From: an uncultured Prevotella sp.
Lineage (GTDB): Bacteria > Bacteroidota > Bacteroidia > Bacteroidales > Bacteroidaceae
Direction: 5' to 3'
Length of the DNA: 35,288 nt
Assembly (NCBI GenBank): GCA_905233555.1
Contig: CAJODF010000021.1
Coordinates: 1-35,288, forward strand
Shown here: piece after piece, positions 1-9,579 of the stretch
How the letters are laid out: each line of letters opens with the position of its first letter
Position numbering within the stretch: position 1 is the stretch's first letter
The notes under the pieces: generated by a model
Database searches by the model: none
What the model was told of the DNA's origin: nothing
What the model saw: only the letters and a program-made list of their open reading frames with translations
Translations under genes and position numbers: made by a program

Positions 1-435
1 AGAGCCTTTTACGCCGACAGCATCAATGCCAGTACGGATCAGGTAAAAGGCAAGATCACCCTGTATGGTATCCGCAAGTACACGGGAACAAAGCAAATCG
101 AATACACTATCGCCAAGGCCAACCCGACGCTGACCTTCTCGTCAACGACGGCTACCTATACTTTCGGACAGGCGTTCACCAAGCCGACGTTGACAACGAC
201 ACCAGAAGGACTGGAAGTGACCTATACTTCCTCGAATGAAAATGTGGCTAAGGCTGATGAAGCATCGGGTGATATTACACCTGTGGCAGCCAGCACAGAG
301 GCCATCACCATCACAGCCTCTTTCGCAGGCAACGATAACTACAACGCCGAGGAAGCCACCTATGCCCTGACCGTGGCGAAAGGTACGGCAGTGGTGACCA
401 AGGTCCCAACAGCCAAGGAGAACCTGACCTATACC

Positions 436-744
436 GGTGAGGCTCAGGCTTTGATCAATGCCGGCGAATGTACCACCGGCAACATGCAGTACAAGGTGGG
501 AACCGACGGCACCTACAGTGCCAACATCCCATCGGCTACTGACGCTCAGACATATACCGTCTATTATAAAGACGCAGGCGACAACAACTACAATGCCTCT
601 GAAGAGTCCAGTATCACCGTGACCATCGGTAAAGGTACGGCTACGGTAACCAAAGCACCTACTGCCATTGTCTTGACCTATACAGGTGAGGCTCAGGCTT
701 TGATCAATGCCGGCGAATGTACCACCGGCAACATGCAGTACAAG
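436..744 (+). repeat. Pair of identical 60-bp direct repeats inside the repeat protein
   Basis: Bases 436-495 and 685-744 are identical over 60 bp, with a 249-bp (83-codon) period, and encode the GEAQALINAGECTTGNMQYK segment of two neighbouring MBG-like modules. Identity at the DNA level, not only in protein, suggests recent duplication or gene conversion between modules. Confidence 0.9.
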
Positions 745-2172
745 TTAGGAACCGACGGCACTTACAGTGCCAACATCCCGACAGCTACTGAGGCCAAGGA
801 ATATGCTGTCTATTACAAGGCTGCAGGCAATGACAACTACAACGAGTCTGCAGAAGGAGGACCGGTTACGGTCACCATCAACAAGGCGGCCGGTACCATC
901 AGTTATGCCACAGCCACCGTCAACAAGACCTACGGCGATGAGCCCTTTATCAATGAACTGACCATTACGGGCGACGGCGTCGTGAGTTACTCTTCACTGA
1001 ATGAGAATACGGCCACCGTCAACACTACAACAGGTGAGGTGACGATCAAAGCCAGCGGCGAGGCAACCATCAAGGCTACCGTCGCCGACAAGGACGGCGG
1101 TAACTACACCTATGAAAACAAGACGGCCACCTATCTGCTCAGTGTGGATACGGAGGCTATGGAGGTGTCGGCTACAGCCTATACCGGTACGTACGACGGT
1201 GAGGCACACACCATCACCGTGACGGCTCCTGAGGATGCTACCGTGAAATACGGCACGACAGAAGGCACTTACGACCTCGATGCCTGCCCGACCTATACCG
1301 ATGCAGGTACCTACACGGTTTTCTACCAGGTGACGAAGCCGAACTACACCACCGTAGCAGGCAGTCAGACCGTTACCATCAGCAAGGCGGCTGGTACCAT
1401 CAGTTACGCAACGACAACCGTCGATAAGATTATCGGCACTGATGTATCATTCACCAATGAACTGACCATCTCGGGTGACGGTACTGTAGCCTACAGCATC
1501 ACTGAAGGCAATGTGGCTACCATCAATGAATCAACCGGTGAGGTAACCATTGCAGAAATCGGTGAGGCAACCATCACGGCTACCGTTACCGACGGCACAA
1601 ACTACACCTACGCCACCAAGACAGCGACCTACACCCTGAACGTTGCATCGGATGCTATGGAAGTAACCTCAGCAGGTTATACCGGAGCCTACGACGGAAA
1701 GGCACACAGCATCACCGTGACAGTGATCTCCCCAGAGGGAGCAACCGTGAAATATGGTAAGACCCAAGGCACCTATGATCTGGATGCCAACCCGACCTAT
1801 ACCGATGCAGGCAGATACACGGTCTATTACCAGGTGACGAAGGCTGGCTATATCACTGTGACTGGCAGCGAGGTGGTCAGCATCACCGCTGGCGCCGGCT
1901 CTATCAGTTTTGCTGAAGCAAGCGTAAGCAAGACCGTAGGCGATGAGCCCTTCACCAACGCACTGACCAACACGGGCGATGGTGCCGTGACCTACGAATC
2001 CTCGGATACGAACGTGGCTACGGTGGATGCCAACGGTCAGGTGAGCATCGTGGGTGCCGGTAATACCATCATCACTGCCACCGTCGGCGACGGCAACAAC
2101 TATATCTACGAGACGAAAACGGCTACCTATACCCTGACCGTTGAGGCACAGGAAGAGCCCGAGCCACAGCCG

Positions 2173-2512
2173 CAACCCGTAGAGCCGACGCTGAGTTGGG
2201 TAGATGCAAATCAGAATCCTGTGGACGCCGTTACCGTGACACTCGGAGGCAACTATTCGGCCCTGCCGACACTCAGCAAAACAGAAGGACTCGAAGTGAC
2301 CTACAACTCTTCTGAAACCAGCGTGGCAGAGGTGGATGAGAATGGTGTAGTGAACATCAAGAACGCAGGAACAACGACCATCAGCGCAGTCTTTAAAGGC
2401 AATGATAACTACACCGAAAAGACCGCCAGTTACGACCTGACCGTCGAAGAGGCCCAAGAGCCCGAGCCGCAGCCCCAACCCGTAGAGCCGACGCTGAGTT
2501 GGGTAGATGCAA
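2173..2512 (+). repeat. 303-bp-period direct repeat, PTLSWVDA modules
   Basis: Bases 2173-2209 are repeated exactly at 2476-2512 (37 bp, period 303 bp or 101 codons). The two modules stay similar through the ISAVFKGND.YTEKTA end near 2450 and 2750. The Pro/Gln/Glu linker in front of each copy looks like a flexible spacer. Confidence 0.85.
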
Positions 2513-2957
2513 GTCAGAATGTTGTAAACGCCGTTACCGTGATATTCGGGGACGACTATTCGGCCCTGCCGACACTCAACAAGACAGAAGGACTCGAAGT
2601 GACCTACGACTCTACTGATCCCAACGTGGCTTCCATCAGCGAGACGGGTGTCGTCAACATTCGTGCTGAAGGAATAACCACCATCAGCGCAGTCTTTAAA
2701 GGCAATGATGACTACACCGAAAAGACCGCCAGATACATTCTGACAGTAAACAGCGCTATAGTCGATGGCTATCCACTGTGGGTTAACGGAACGCAGGTGA
2801 CGAGAAATAACTGGCAGGACGTTCTGGGACATACTGATAACCCAGAGATACCGTTCTACATCTTCAACGCAGAAAAGAAACAACTCCTTATCGATCACGA
2901 CCAGACAAGAACCACTGTTATCGAGAGCCGTATGGATGAACTGACTATCTATCTCAT

Positions 2958-4154
2958 GTGAGCAAGATCGATCATATCTTCTTCAACAACACCAGCGATG
3001 ACTCAAAGAAAGGAACCCTGACTTTCACCACCAACGGTAACTTCCCCGGCAAACTTGTCTTAGCCAACTCGACGGAGGGAGAGAGTGCCATTACCGGATT
3101 CTCGGAGATTAACTACAAGTGGAACCTGGTTGCCCTTGAACCTGACGGCGTCGATTACAATACGACAAAACTCCAGATGGAGTATAAGGAGAAAGATGAA
3201 GATGGCAAGGAAACTGGTAATATCCTCGTTGCCGACAACATAACCATCGGCCAGGCGATTGTACCAATTACAGAAAAGAAAACCATCCACTTCGAGGAAA
3301 CTCAACTCGTTGAGAAAGATGAGGACGGCGAACCGAAGAGAGATGGATACGGTAATTTTATACCCGCAAACCTGTCGAACTACGCCTATGCCCCATCGAC
3401 TCAATCAGGAGAACCGGAAAAGAACGTGGTCCTTATTAACTTGAATCCCACTAATATTGGGGATGACGCTGGTGGCTTCGACGAGGAAAACGGCATTAGC
3501 GGTATTTATATTGTAGATACCATGACCGATGAAGCCGCAGGTACAATAGCCAAAGAGGTAGTTGAACAGAAGATGGTTCCTGGTGGCAGCACATACGCCG
3601 ATAGTTACGACGGTTTCACCTTCATAGTGCCTGCTGGTGAGGGAACCGTTGAGATTGACGAGATTGTGGAAGACACCCATGAGTTCCACCTGATCATCGG
3701 TACAGATAATCCCATCGCACTTGATGAAGATAATTCAAGAATTTCGCGATACGATGCCACGAGCCAGCGCGTACAGGCACAACTCTATTTCAATGTGAAG
3801 GAGCCTACCTATTGTTACCTCTACTTGGTGGAGAAAGGCAAGACTTCTGGTGCCCGTAGCATCGTTCCTATCGGCAGACGAGAGAAGGCACACGGCAAAG
3901 TGGTATCCATCAGCGTAAAGGTCAGCAAGGCCGCAGATACGAATCCTCCTTCTATCGCTTCTGGCGGAGTTCTCCCATTGGATGAGGATCCTGAGGTAAC
4001 CATTGATGATACCGACGGTGTCAAGGAAATCATCTACACTGATAGAGACAGAGTCGGCAACGACAGGTGGTACAACCTGAACGGACAGCAGATAGACGAG
4101 CCCACAAAGAAGGGCTTCTACATCCGCAACCAGAAGAAGATCTACGTTAAATAA
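2958..4154 (+). pseudogene. Large secreted repeat protein, 3' part with C-terminal sorting-type tail (continuation after frameshift)
   Basis: This frame opens at GTG 2958, inside the stop region of the upstream frame, and has no signal peptide. Its first residues (SKIDHIFFNN) follow naturally on DELTIYL at the end of the previous frame, and together they make the kind of 'gL.nLtI.L.g...I..I.f' strand pattern seen in domains that follow 'GYPLWVNGTQV'. The C-terminus reads NDRWYNLNGQQIDEPTKKGF and then a YIRN..KIYVK ending, which resembles the C-terminal tails of type IX-like secreted proteins of Prevotella. If translated alone it would lack export and most of its domains, so independent expression is unlikely unless ribosomes re-initiate at the overlapping ATGTGA. 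One lost base would explain the split. Sequencing or assembly error cannot be excluded. Confidence 0.7.
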
Positions 4155-4155
4155 T

Positions 4156-4193
4156 AAATAATAAAGGCTCCCAAGTGGGAGCCTTTATTATTT
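4156..4193. terminator. Bidirectional rho-independent terminator
   Basis: A perfect 17-bp stem (4156-4172 with 4177-4193) with core GGCTCCC/GGGAGCC closes on a 4-base loop AAGT. It has A-runs on the left and T-runs on the right, so it can end transcripts from both sides. It fills the gap between the convergent stop codons at 4154 and 4194. Confidence 0.93.
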
Positions 4194-5600
4194 TCATGCG
4201 TTCTCAGCAGGAACGGGTTGCGCTTGTTTACCTTTGGAAGCAAGTTCCTTCAGTTTGTCCTTGCCCTTGAAGGCGAAGACCCAGATCAGGAAACCAGCCA
4301 AAACTAACAGACCGATACCGAGCAGCGGACGGTAGAAGAGCCAAGCCAATGCGATAACGATGAGCGACCAGACGACACCAATTACGGTGCAGACCACACC
4401 AACGCCCCATCCGAAGATATTGGCGATGAAAGGCACCACTTTGAGGATGGTCTCCAAGAAACCGAAGATACCCTTCAGACCGGCAATGACGAGCATAATG
4501 CCCAAGATGCGGAGAGCCCAGAGAATCATGTTGTTGGCTTCCTTCTCGGCATCGATGATCTCATCGCCGCTCTTCTTACCCATCACGAGGGTCTGGAAAC
4601 GTTTGCCGTTCTTGGCCTTGTAGGGCTTGAAGGAGTCACCATCGACCACAGCCATCACCGTCACCTTGGCAGGAACGACAATCTCGAAAGTCACACGCAC
4701 GTCACCCACTTCAGGCGAACCAGGCACACGACCGAAGTAAAGCACGTTGCTAGCCTGATGGACATACTGTAAGTCTTTCTTGTTCTCGGCATTGGCCATC
4801 GACTTGACAATCGAGTCGTTGACGGCCTGCAATGAATCGAGCACAGCCTTGGCAGAGTCGGAGAGCAGCGCCCTGACAGAATCGGGTATAGCCGGCTGTG
4901 GAGCAGGCTGCTGGGTAGGCTGCTGCTGGATGCTCTTCTGCACACCGTAGAAGCGCTCATAGGCGGCTTGGGTGCTCTTGTCGAACTGACTCAGCAGGTC
5001 CTCGCTGATAGCGAGATCCAATCCCTCACGGGAAGAGATGCTGTGGATGAGGCTCTCGCTAAGTTTATAGGCACCGAAAGAAACGTTCTCGGCATACTGC
5101 TCAGCATCCTCGACGGTAGTCAGCACCATGTTCTTGTTCTGATAGGCAGGATCCTTGAACTGACTCGACTGGACGGGGCTCGATACCCACTGCTTACTAT
5201 AGGTATAGGTAGTGGTAGTCACCTGCTTTCCGCCGAGTTTGTCCTCGCTCTTACTCTCAGCATGCTCTACCCATTGGTAGTATTCTACCGTACGACGGAG
5301 GGCAATGGCCTTGGCACCGATGCCGAACTGGACATCCGTGAGAGAATCCTCGGTAGTGGCCATTGCCGTACCACAGATGAGTTCGCCTTCGAGCGAGGCA
5401 TCCTTCTTGTTGGGGTTCTCCATCTCCACATAGGCATTACCTGCCTCGTCAAGCATTTTTTCCGTCTTAACGGCACGTCCTTCGTTCCACCAAAGGAGTG
5501 CCGTAGCGAGGCAGAAGATGACGAACCCAGACCCAATACTCTTGAACGAGCGTCCAACGCGCGTTCCGTAACCTGTTGTTGATGTTTCTGTAAAAGCCAT
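4194..5600 (-). CDS. TMEM43-family membrane protein
   Basis: 468 residues. The N-terminus has the family signature: GTRVGRSFKSIGSGF, followed by a membrane segment (about residues 23-41) ending in ALLWWNEGRAVKT. A long extracytoplasmic region follows, with a YYQWVEHAESKSED stretch, then a low-complexity Gln/Pro insert (QQQPTQQPAPQPA) and a Ser/Asp/Ala-rich helical part. Three closely spaced hydrophobic segments lie near residues 355-450, and a short Lys-rich tail ends the protein. This matches the bacterial relatives of eukaryotic TMEM43 (DUF1625). The biochemical role of bacterial members is not known to me. It is last in the surE-lpxB-permease-DUF5020 operon, 34 bp after the DUF5020 stop, just before the shared terminator. 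Start ATG 5600 gives the intact signature; there is no nearby alternative. Confidence 0.85.
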   Translation of the reverse strand: MAFTETSTTGYGTRVGRSFKSIGSGFVIFCLATALLWWNEGRAVKTEKMLDEAGNAYVEMENPNKKDASLEGELICGTAMATTEDSLTDVQFGIGAKAIALRRTVEYYQWVEHAESKSEDKLGGKQVTTTTYTYSKQWVSSPVQSSQFKDPAYQNKNMVLTTVEDAEQYAENVSFGAYKLSESLIHSISSREGLDLAISEDLLSQFDKSTQAAYERFYGVQKSIQQQPTQQPAPQPAIPDSVRALLSDSAKAVLDSLQAVNDSIVKSMANAENKKDLQYVHQASNVLYFGRVPGSPEVGDVRVTFEIVVPAKVTVMAVVDGDSFKPYKAKNGKRFQTLVMGKKSGDEIIDAEKEANNMILWALRILGIMLVIAGLKGIFGFLETILKVVPFIANIFGWGVGVVCTVIGVVWSLIVIALAWLFYRPLLGIGLLVLAGFLIWVFAFKGKDKLKELASKGKQAQPVPAENA

Positions 5601-5634
5601 AATTTTTAATAATTAATTAATATATAAGGTTGAA

Positions 5635-6345
5635 TTAAAAGTTCCACTTGACCGCGACAGTGGGGTTCACGAAAAACGTCTTGTCGTTATAGGTATTGTA
5701 GATGAAGTTATTGCTGATCTCCACCTCGCTACCGATGCTGAAATGCTCAGTGGCATTGAACCAAAATTGCGGTTCGGAGAGGATGATGAGTTTGCCATGC
5801 CCATTCACGGGATCCTCACCACGCCAGAAATCGATGAAACCTGAGAAGGTACACTTCTTATTGGCAAAAGTAGTACCCCATACACCCGTCAACTGGGCAC
5901 TATTATAGGCACCGTTAAAATCTGACAGTTTGAAGAAGCGCTTGTAAAGCAACTGGACCGACCAGGTGGTAGAGAAGTCGCCCGTATGACCATTGTAGGC
6001 AGCACCCACAAGGGCGGCCTGCTGATAACTGCCAGAGCGGGAACCCAGTCCACCATCATATTCGACATGAGCGGCAAAGGGCGACTGCTTGCCGAAATTG
6101 AACTCACGCGAGATTTCCGTATAGGCACCCTTCGTTTCTTTACGGCTCACGTCGATATCGACGAAATAGTACCATGAGCCCCATGTATCGGCTTTAAATT
6201 GTTCGAGGGTGATGGTCGCCTTCTGACGTCCATCCTCCTCATCGGGATAGATGTTACGACCGAAGTCATAATGCAACTGGATGTTCTGTGCCTGAGCGGT
6301 GAAGGCTGATACAGCCATCAGCGCGATAGTTAGAATCTTTTTCAT
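5635..6345 (-). CDS. DUF5020-family outer-membrane, Tsx-like channel protein
   Basis: 236 residues with a clear signal peptide (MKKILTIALMAVSAFTAQAQ, cleavage expected after AQA). The mature part is made of short amphipathic strands with alternating aromatic residues (WGSWYYFVDIDVS, SPFAAHVEYDGG, STTWSVQLLYKRFF) and ends in VNPTVAVKWNF, with the terminal Phe expected of an outer-membrane beta-barrel. The pattern fits DUF5020, a Bacteroidetes family related to Tsx-type nucleoside channels. It lies 11 bp after the purine permease gene and downstream of surE, so I infer that it passes nucleosides or bases across the outer membrane for the permease. The substrate is not shown by the sequence. Confidence 0.8.
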   Translation of the reverse strand: MKKILTIALMAVSAFTAQAQNIQLHYDFGRNIYPDEEDGRQKATITLEQFKADTWGSWYYFVDIDVSRKETKGAYTEISREFNFGKQSPFAAHVEYDGGLGSRSGSYQQAALVGAAYNGHTGDFSTTWSVQLLYKRFFKLSDFNGAYNSAQLTGVWGTTFANKKCTFSGFIDFWRGEDPVNGHGKLIILSEPQFWFNATEHFSIGSEVEISNNFIYNTYNDKTFFVNPTVAVKWNF

Positions 6346-6356
6346 ATTTTCAATAA

Positions 6357-7676
6357 TTAATTAAACAATTCGGAAATATATTTCAACAAGAAGAAGGCAG
6401 ACAGAATGTACATCATCACGGAAACCTGCTGATGGCGACCCGTGCAGACCTTCATCAACACGTAGGAGAGCATACCCAAGACAATGCCATCGGAGATGCT
6501 GCCAGTAAAGGGCATAGTGAGAATCACCATAAAACAAGGCACGGCTTCGGTGATGTCGGAGAAGTCGATCTTCATGATGGTTTCTATCATCAGTACACCC
6601 ACTAATACCATGGCACTGGTAGTGGCAGCAGATGGAATAATCAGGAAGAGGGGCGAGAAGAAGAGGGCCACAAAGAACAGGATGGCAACCGTGAAGGCAG
6701 TCAGTCCCGTACGTCCCCCCTCTGCCACACCGGTTGTACTCTCCACATAAGTGGTCACCGTATTGGTTCCACAGAGTGCACCGAAGGCCGTTCCGATGGC
6801 ATCGGCTATCAGGGCTCGGTTCATACCGTGGATACGTCCCGTTTTGGGATCGACCATACCCGCACTGGTAGAGGTTCCTATCAGGGTTCCTATTGTATCG
6901 AACAGATCCATAAACAGCAGGGTAAAGACCACTACATAATAGTTGATGTCGAATGAGAGAAAAGCCGTGAAGTCCAGTTGAAGGGCAATCGGAGCCAAGG
7001 ACTGGGGCATGCTGATCAATGTGAAATCGTCAGGCATCGGAGTCACGCCGAAGGGGATGCCCACGATGGCAATGATGATAATGGAATAAAACAGAGCCCC
7101 CTTGACCTTGGCTGCCATCAAGACGGCGCCTAAGATGATACCCGCAACAGCCAATAAAGAAGCGGCCGACCAGGGTCCCAATTTCGTCAGCATGTCATCG
7201 CTGGCCACAATTAATCCACCGTTCTTCAGGCCGATATAAGCGATGAAAAGGCCTATGCCGACGGTGATGGAGTAGCGGAGATTGAGGGGAATGGCATTGA
7301 CAATGGCTTCTCGCACCTTAAACAGGGTGAGCAGAATGAACACAATACCCTCGATGAACACTGCAGCCAATGCCTCCTGCCAGGTATAGCCCATATTGAG
7401 CACCAGCGTATAGGCAAAGAAAGCATTCAGTCCCATACCGGAGGCCAGCGCAAACGGCAACTTGGCATAGAAGGCCATCACTAAGGTGGCCACAGCCGCT
7501 GCTATGACAGTTGCAGAAAAAAGCGCCCCCTTGTCCATCCCGGTATCGCCGAGAATCTGTGGGTTCACCGCCAAGATGTATGACATGGTGAGAAAAGTGG
7601 TCAGACCGGCCATCATCTCGACTTTCACGGAATGTTTTGCCGGGTCGAAACCCAATAGCGCAAGGAATTGATTCAT
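6357..7676 (-). CDS. NCS2-family purine (hypoxanthine/guanine/adenine) permease, AzgA/GhxP type
   Basis: 439 residues, with about 12-14 hydrophobic segments over the whole length. Family landmarks are the N-terminal EMMAGLTTFLTMSYILAVNP, the GMGLNAFFAYT motif of the first core repeat, and LFMDLFDTIGTLIGTSTSAG with GTNTVTTYVESTTGVAEGGRTG in the second half. These are typical of the AzgA/GhxP/PbuG branch of the nucleobase-cation symporters, in the inner membrane, importing hypoxanthine, guanine or adenine with protons. The exact base cannot be told from sequence alone. The ATG at 7676 overlaps the lpxB stop as ATGA, which implies translational coupling. Together with surE (nucleotidase) and the DUF5020 channel it suggests a purine salvage route. 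Confidence 0.9.
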   Translation of the reverse strand: MNQFLALLGFDPAKHSVKVEMMAGLTTFLTMSYILAVNPQILGDTGMDKGALFSATVIAAAVATLVMAFYAKLPFALASGMGLNAFFAYTLVLNMGYTWQEALAAVFIEGIVFILLTLFKVREAIVNAIPLNLRYSITVGIGLFIAYIGLKNGGLIVASDDMLTKLGPWSAASLLAVAGIILGAVLMAAKVKGALFYSIIIIAIVGIPFGVTPMPDDFTLISMPQSLAPIALQLDFTAFLSFDINYYVVVFTLLFMDLFDTIGTLIGTSTSAGMVDPKTGRIHGMNRALIADAIGTAFGALCGTNTVTTYVESTTGVAEGGRTGLTAFTVAILFFVALFFSPLFLIIPSAATTSAMVLVGVLMIETIMKIDFSDITEAVPCFMVILTMPFTGSISDGIVLGMLSYVLMKVCTGRHQQVSVMMYILSAFFLLKYISELFN

Positions 7677-8794
7677 ACGGATGGTTGTTTATGTAATAAC
7701 TGATATATCATTCGAGCCGCATTATCGGGGGCCTTTTGGTCACCCAGTATCCTACTCACCTCAGCATAGCCGTCAAGCATCGCCTGACGGTCCGGCCCAT
7801 CGAGGATTTTATGGAGTTCTGCCTTGATATTCTCGACGGAGAAAGTCTCCGCCACTAGTTCGGGCACCACCTTGCGGTTGGCAATGAGGTTGACTAATGA
7901 GATGTACTTCACCTTGATGAAATGGCGGCGCAGGAAACCCAGTAATTTGGGCAAAGGCGTTTCATAGCATACCACCTGCGGAACCCCGAAAAGACAGGCT
8001 TCGAGGGTAGCAGTGCCGCTTGTGACCAAGGCCGCATGAGAGCCAGCCAACAGAGGATAAGTCTGGTTATAGACAATCTCTGCCTGACTCCCCTGGAGGA
8101 AGGTCTCGTAATAGACGGGATCTATGCCAGGTGCGCCAGCCACTACGATGCGGTAAGTCTTCCCGTACTCCTTCGCGGCTTCCAGCATGGCTGGCAGGTT
8201 ATCCTTGATTTCCTGTTTCCGACTCCCCGCCAGAAGAGCAATCAACTTTACACTGTTCACTTCTCGCTTTTCACTTCCCAGAAACTCCCTCACCTCATCG
8301 GCTGTGGGATTACCCACATAGTGGATAGGGTAATGGTGCTTGCCCTCGAAGAAATCGACTTCGAAAGGCAGGATGGAAAAGAGTTCATCCACATCACGCT
8401 TAATGGCCTTGATGCGATACTCTTTCCACGCCCATATCTTGGGCGAGATATAATAATAGACAGGTATGGATGTCCGCGATTTTACATATTCAGCAATCTT
8501 TAGGTTAAATCCCGGATAATCGACCAGAATCACACAGTCAGGCTGCCATTCTACAATATCTCGCTTACACATCCGCATATTGCCAAGTATCGTAGGCAGG
8601 TGGAGCAGCACAGGGAAGAAGCCCATATAGGCAAGATCACGGTAATGCCTTACACGTGTTCCACCCACAACCGTCATCAAGTCGCCACCAAAGAAACGGA
8701 AGTCCGCCTCTTTGTCCACATTTTTTATTGACTGCATCAGATGCGACGCATGCAGGTCGCCAGAAGCCTCGCCTACGATGAGATAGTACTTCAT
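7673..8794 (-). CDS. lpxB: Lipid-A-disaccharide synthase
   Basis: 373 residues from ATG 8794; an upstream TTG at 8803 would add only three residues and lies inside surE. LpxB is a GT-B glycosyltransferase (GT19) that joins UDP-2,3-diacylglucosamine and lipid X to lipid A disaccharide at the inner membrane. The N-terminal MKYYLIVGEASGDLHASHLM, then RFFGGDLM, DLAYMGFFPVL, VDYPGFN, YYYISPKIWAWKEYRI and YVGNPTADEV are the conserved blocks; LLAGSRKQEI and TSGTATLEA follow in the C-terminal half. The start overlaps the surE stop as ATGA and the stop overlaps the permease start as ATGA. A short insert (GSEKREVNSVK) before LIALLAGSR corresponds to a GTGAAAA-type mini-repeat in the DNA (8246-8279). 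Confidence 0.96.
   Translation of the reverse strand: MKYYLIVGEASGDLHASHLMQSIKNVDKEADFRFFGGDLMTVVGGTRVRHYRDLAYMGFFPVLLHLPTILGNMRMCKRDIVEWQPDCVILVDYPGFNLKIAEYVKSRTSIPVYYYISPKIWAWKEYRIKAIKRDVDELFSILPFEVDFFEGKHHYPIHYVGNPTADEVREFLGSEKREVNSVKLIALLAGSRKQEIKDNLPAMLEAAKEYGKTYRIVVAGAPGIDPVYYETFLQGSQAEIVYNQTYPLLAGSHAALVTSGTATLEACLFGVPQVVCYETPLPKLLGFLRRHFIKVKYISLVNLIANRKVVPELVAETFSVENIKAELHKILDGPDRQAMLDGYAEVSRILGDQKAPDNAARMIYQLLHKQPSV
8246..8279 (-). repeat. GTGAAAA-type mini-repeat inside lpxB
   Basis: On the minus strand this stretch reads as degenerate repeats of GTGAA/AGTGAAAA (as AAGTGAAAAGCGAGAAGTGA). It encodes the SEKREVNSV loop of LpxB, just before the conserved LIALLAGSR strand. The same motif recurs at five other places in the window. 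Confidence 0.55.
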
Positions 8795-9558
8795 AACCCC
8801 CAACTCTTTATTCTTTCTATGGCCGAATAGGCTGTCACATCAATCTGCGTCGGCGTAATGGCAACATAGCCGTGATTCAAGGCCCAATTGTCGGTATCCT
8901 CCGCCTCAGGTTCGTCGTTCTGGTAATGTCCCACCATCCACCAATAGTCATAGCCCCGAGGATGATGGCACTTTGTGACCTCACTGCACCAAGTTCCATG
9001 GGCCATACGACACACACGCACACCTTTGTATTCTGCAACTAGCGGAAAATTCACATTCAAGCAGACACCCAAAGGCAGTCCCTCGGCCAATACACGCTGG
9101 GTGATAGTACGGATGAGGGGCCTAAGCGGTTCGAAGTCGGCATCATCGCGGTGATCACAGAGAGAGAAGGCCACAGAAGGAATATATTTCATACACCCTT
9201 CGAGGGTTACGCCCATCGTACCGCTATAATGCGTATTCACCGAACCGTTATCACCGTGGTTGATACCCCCGATGACCATATCGGGCTTGCGCGAGGCAAT
9301 CTCTGCCAATGCCAGTTTCACGCAATCGACCGGCGTCCCGTTGCAGGACCACACTTCCACGCCTGGACGCTTCGCACGACATATCAGTCGCAGCGGTGTG
9401 GTGGCAGAGAAGGCACAGGAATAGCCGCTTCGGGCTTCCTCCGGTGCACAAACGATGATATCACCAATGTCGGAAAGCATCTCTACCAAGTCGTTTATAC
9501 CTTTTGCCTGATAGCCGTCGTCGTTAGAAATGAGTAGTAATGGTCGTTTAATTTCCAT
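8791..9558 (-). CDS. surE: 5'/3'-nucleotidase SurE
   Basis: 255 residues. SurE is a metal-dependent phosphatase that removes phosphate from nucleoside monophosphates. Seen here: LLLISNDDGYQAKGI with the metal-binding Asp pair (D13, D14), then APEEARSGYSCAFS, WSCNGTPVDCVKLAL, the glycine-rich PDMVIGGINHGDN and HYSGTMGVTLEG, all in the family order. The C-terminus has the usual TPTQIDVTAYSAIERIKSW. It is the first gene of the minus-strand operon; its stop overlaps lpxB (ATGA). A Bacteroidetes -7 element (9580-9587) gives a predicted leader of about 15 bases. The link to a purine permease downstream suggests a salvage function. Confidence 0.96.
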   Translation of the reverse strand: MEIKRPLLLISNDDGYQAKGINDLVEMLSDIGDIIVCAPEEARSGYSCAFSATTPLRLICRAKRPGVEVWSCNGTPVDCVKLALAEIASRKPDMVIGGINHGDNGSVNTHYSGTMGVTLEGCMKYIPSVAFSLCDHRDDADFEPLRPLIRTITQRVLAEGLPLGVCLNVNFPLVAEYKGVRVCRMAHGTWCSEVTKCHHPRGYDYWWMVGHYQNDEPEAEDTDNWALNHGYVAITPTQIDVTAYSAIERIKSWGL

Positions 9559-9579
9559 AAAATATCAACTATTTGGGTG

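Larger units (their letters stand above)
1..2961 (+). pseudogene. Large secreted repeat protein, 5' part (Big-like and MBG/YDG-like domains), partial and frameshifted
   Basis: The reading frame is open from the first base, so the gene begins left of the window and no start codon should be assigned here. What is visible is a chain of immunoglobulin-like modules: a Big-like unit (bases about 118-385), two near-identical MBG-like units with YTGEAQALINAGE (390-890), then alternating Big-like units (890-1150, 1385-1650, 1890-2145) and YDG/MBG-like units (1150-1380, 1650-1890), and two copies of a PTLSWVDA-type unit separated by Pro/Glu/Gln-rich linkers (2165-2450 and 2485-2750). It ends with the opening of a further domain (GYPLWVNGTQVT...) that stops abruptly at TGA 2959-2961. 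The following frame continues that domain with a secretion-type tail, so I read both as one gene broken by a frameshift. Such proteins are usually cell-surface or secreted adhesin-like proteins in Bacteroidales; the exact role is unknown. Confidence 0.75.

Noticed and set aside
1669..2898. 409-codon open frame on the minus strand opposite the repeat protein
   Set aside because: It mirrors the repeats of the plus-strand gene, and the amino-acid pattern repeats only because the DNA does. No start signal or domain.
2956..2961. ATGTGA as a programmed translational coupling between two separate genes
   Set aside because: The downstream frame has no signal peptide, begins mid-domain and carries the only secretion tail, so a disrupted single gene is more likely than coupling.
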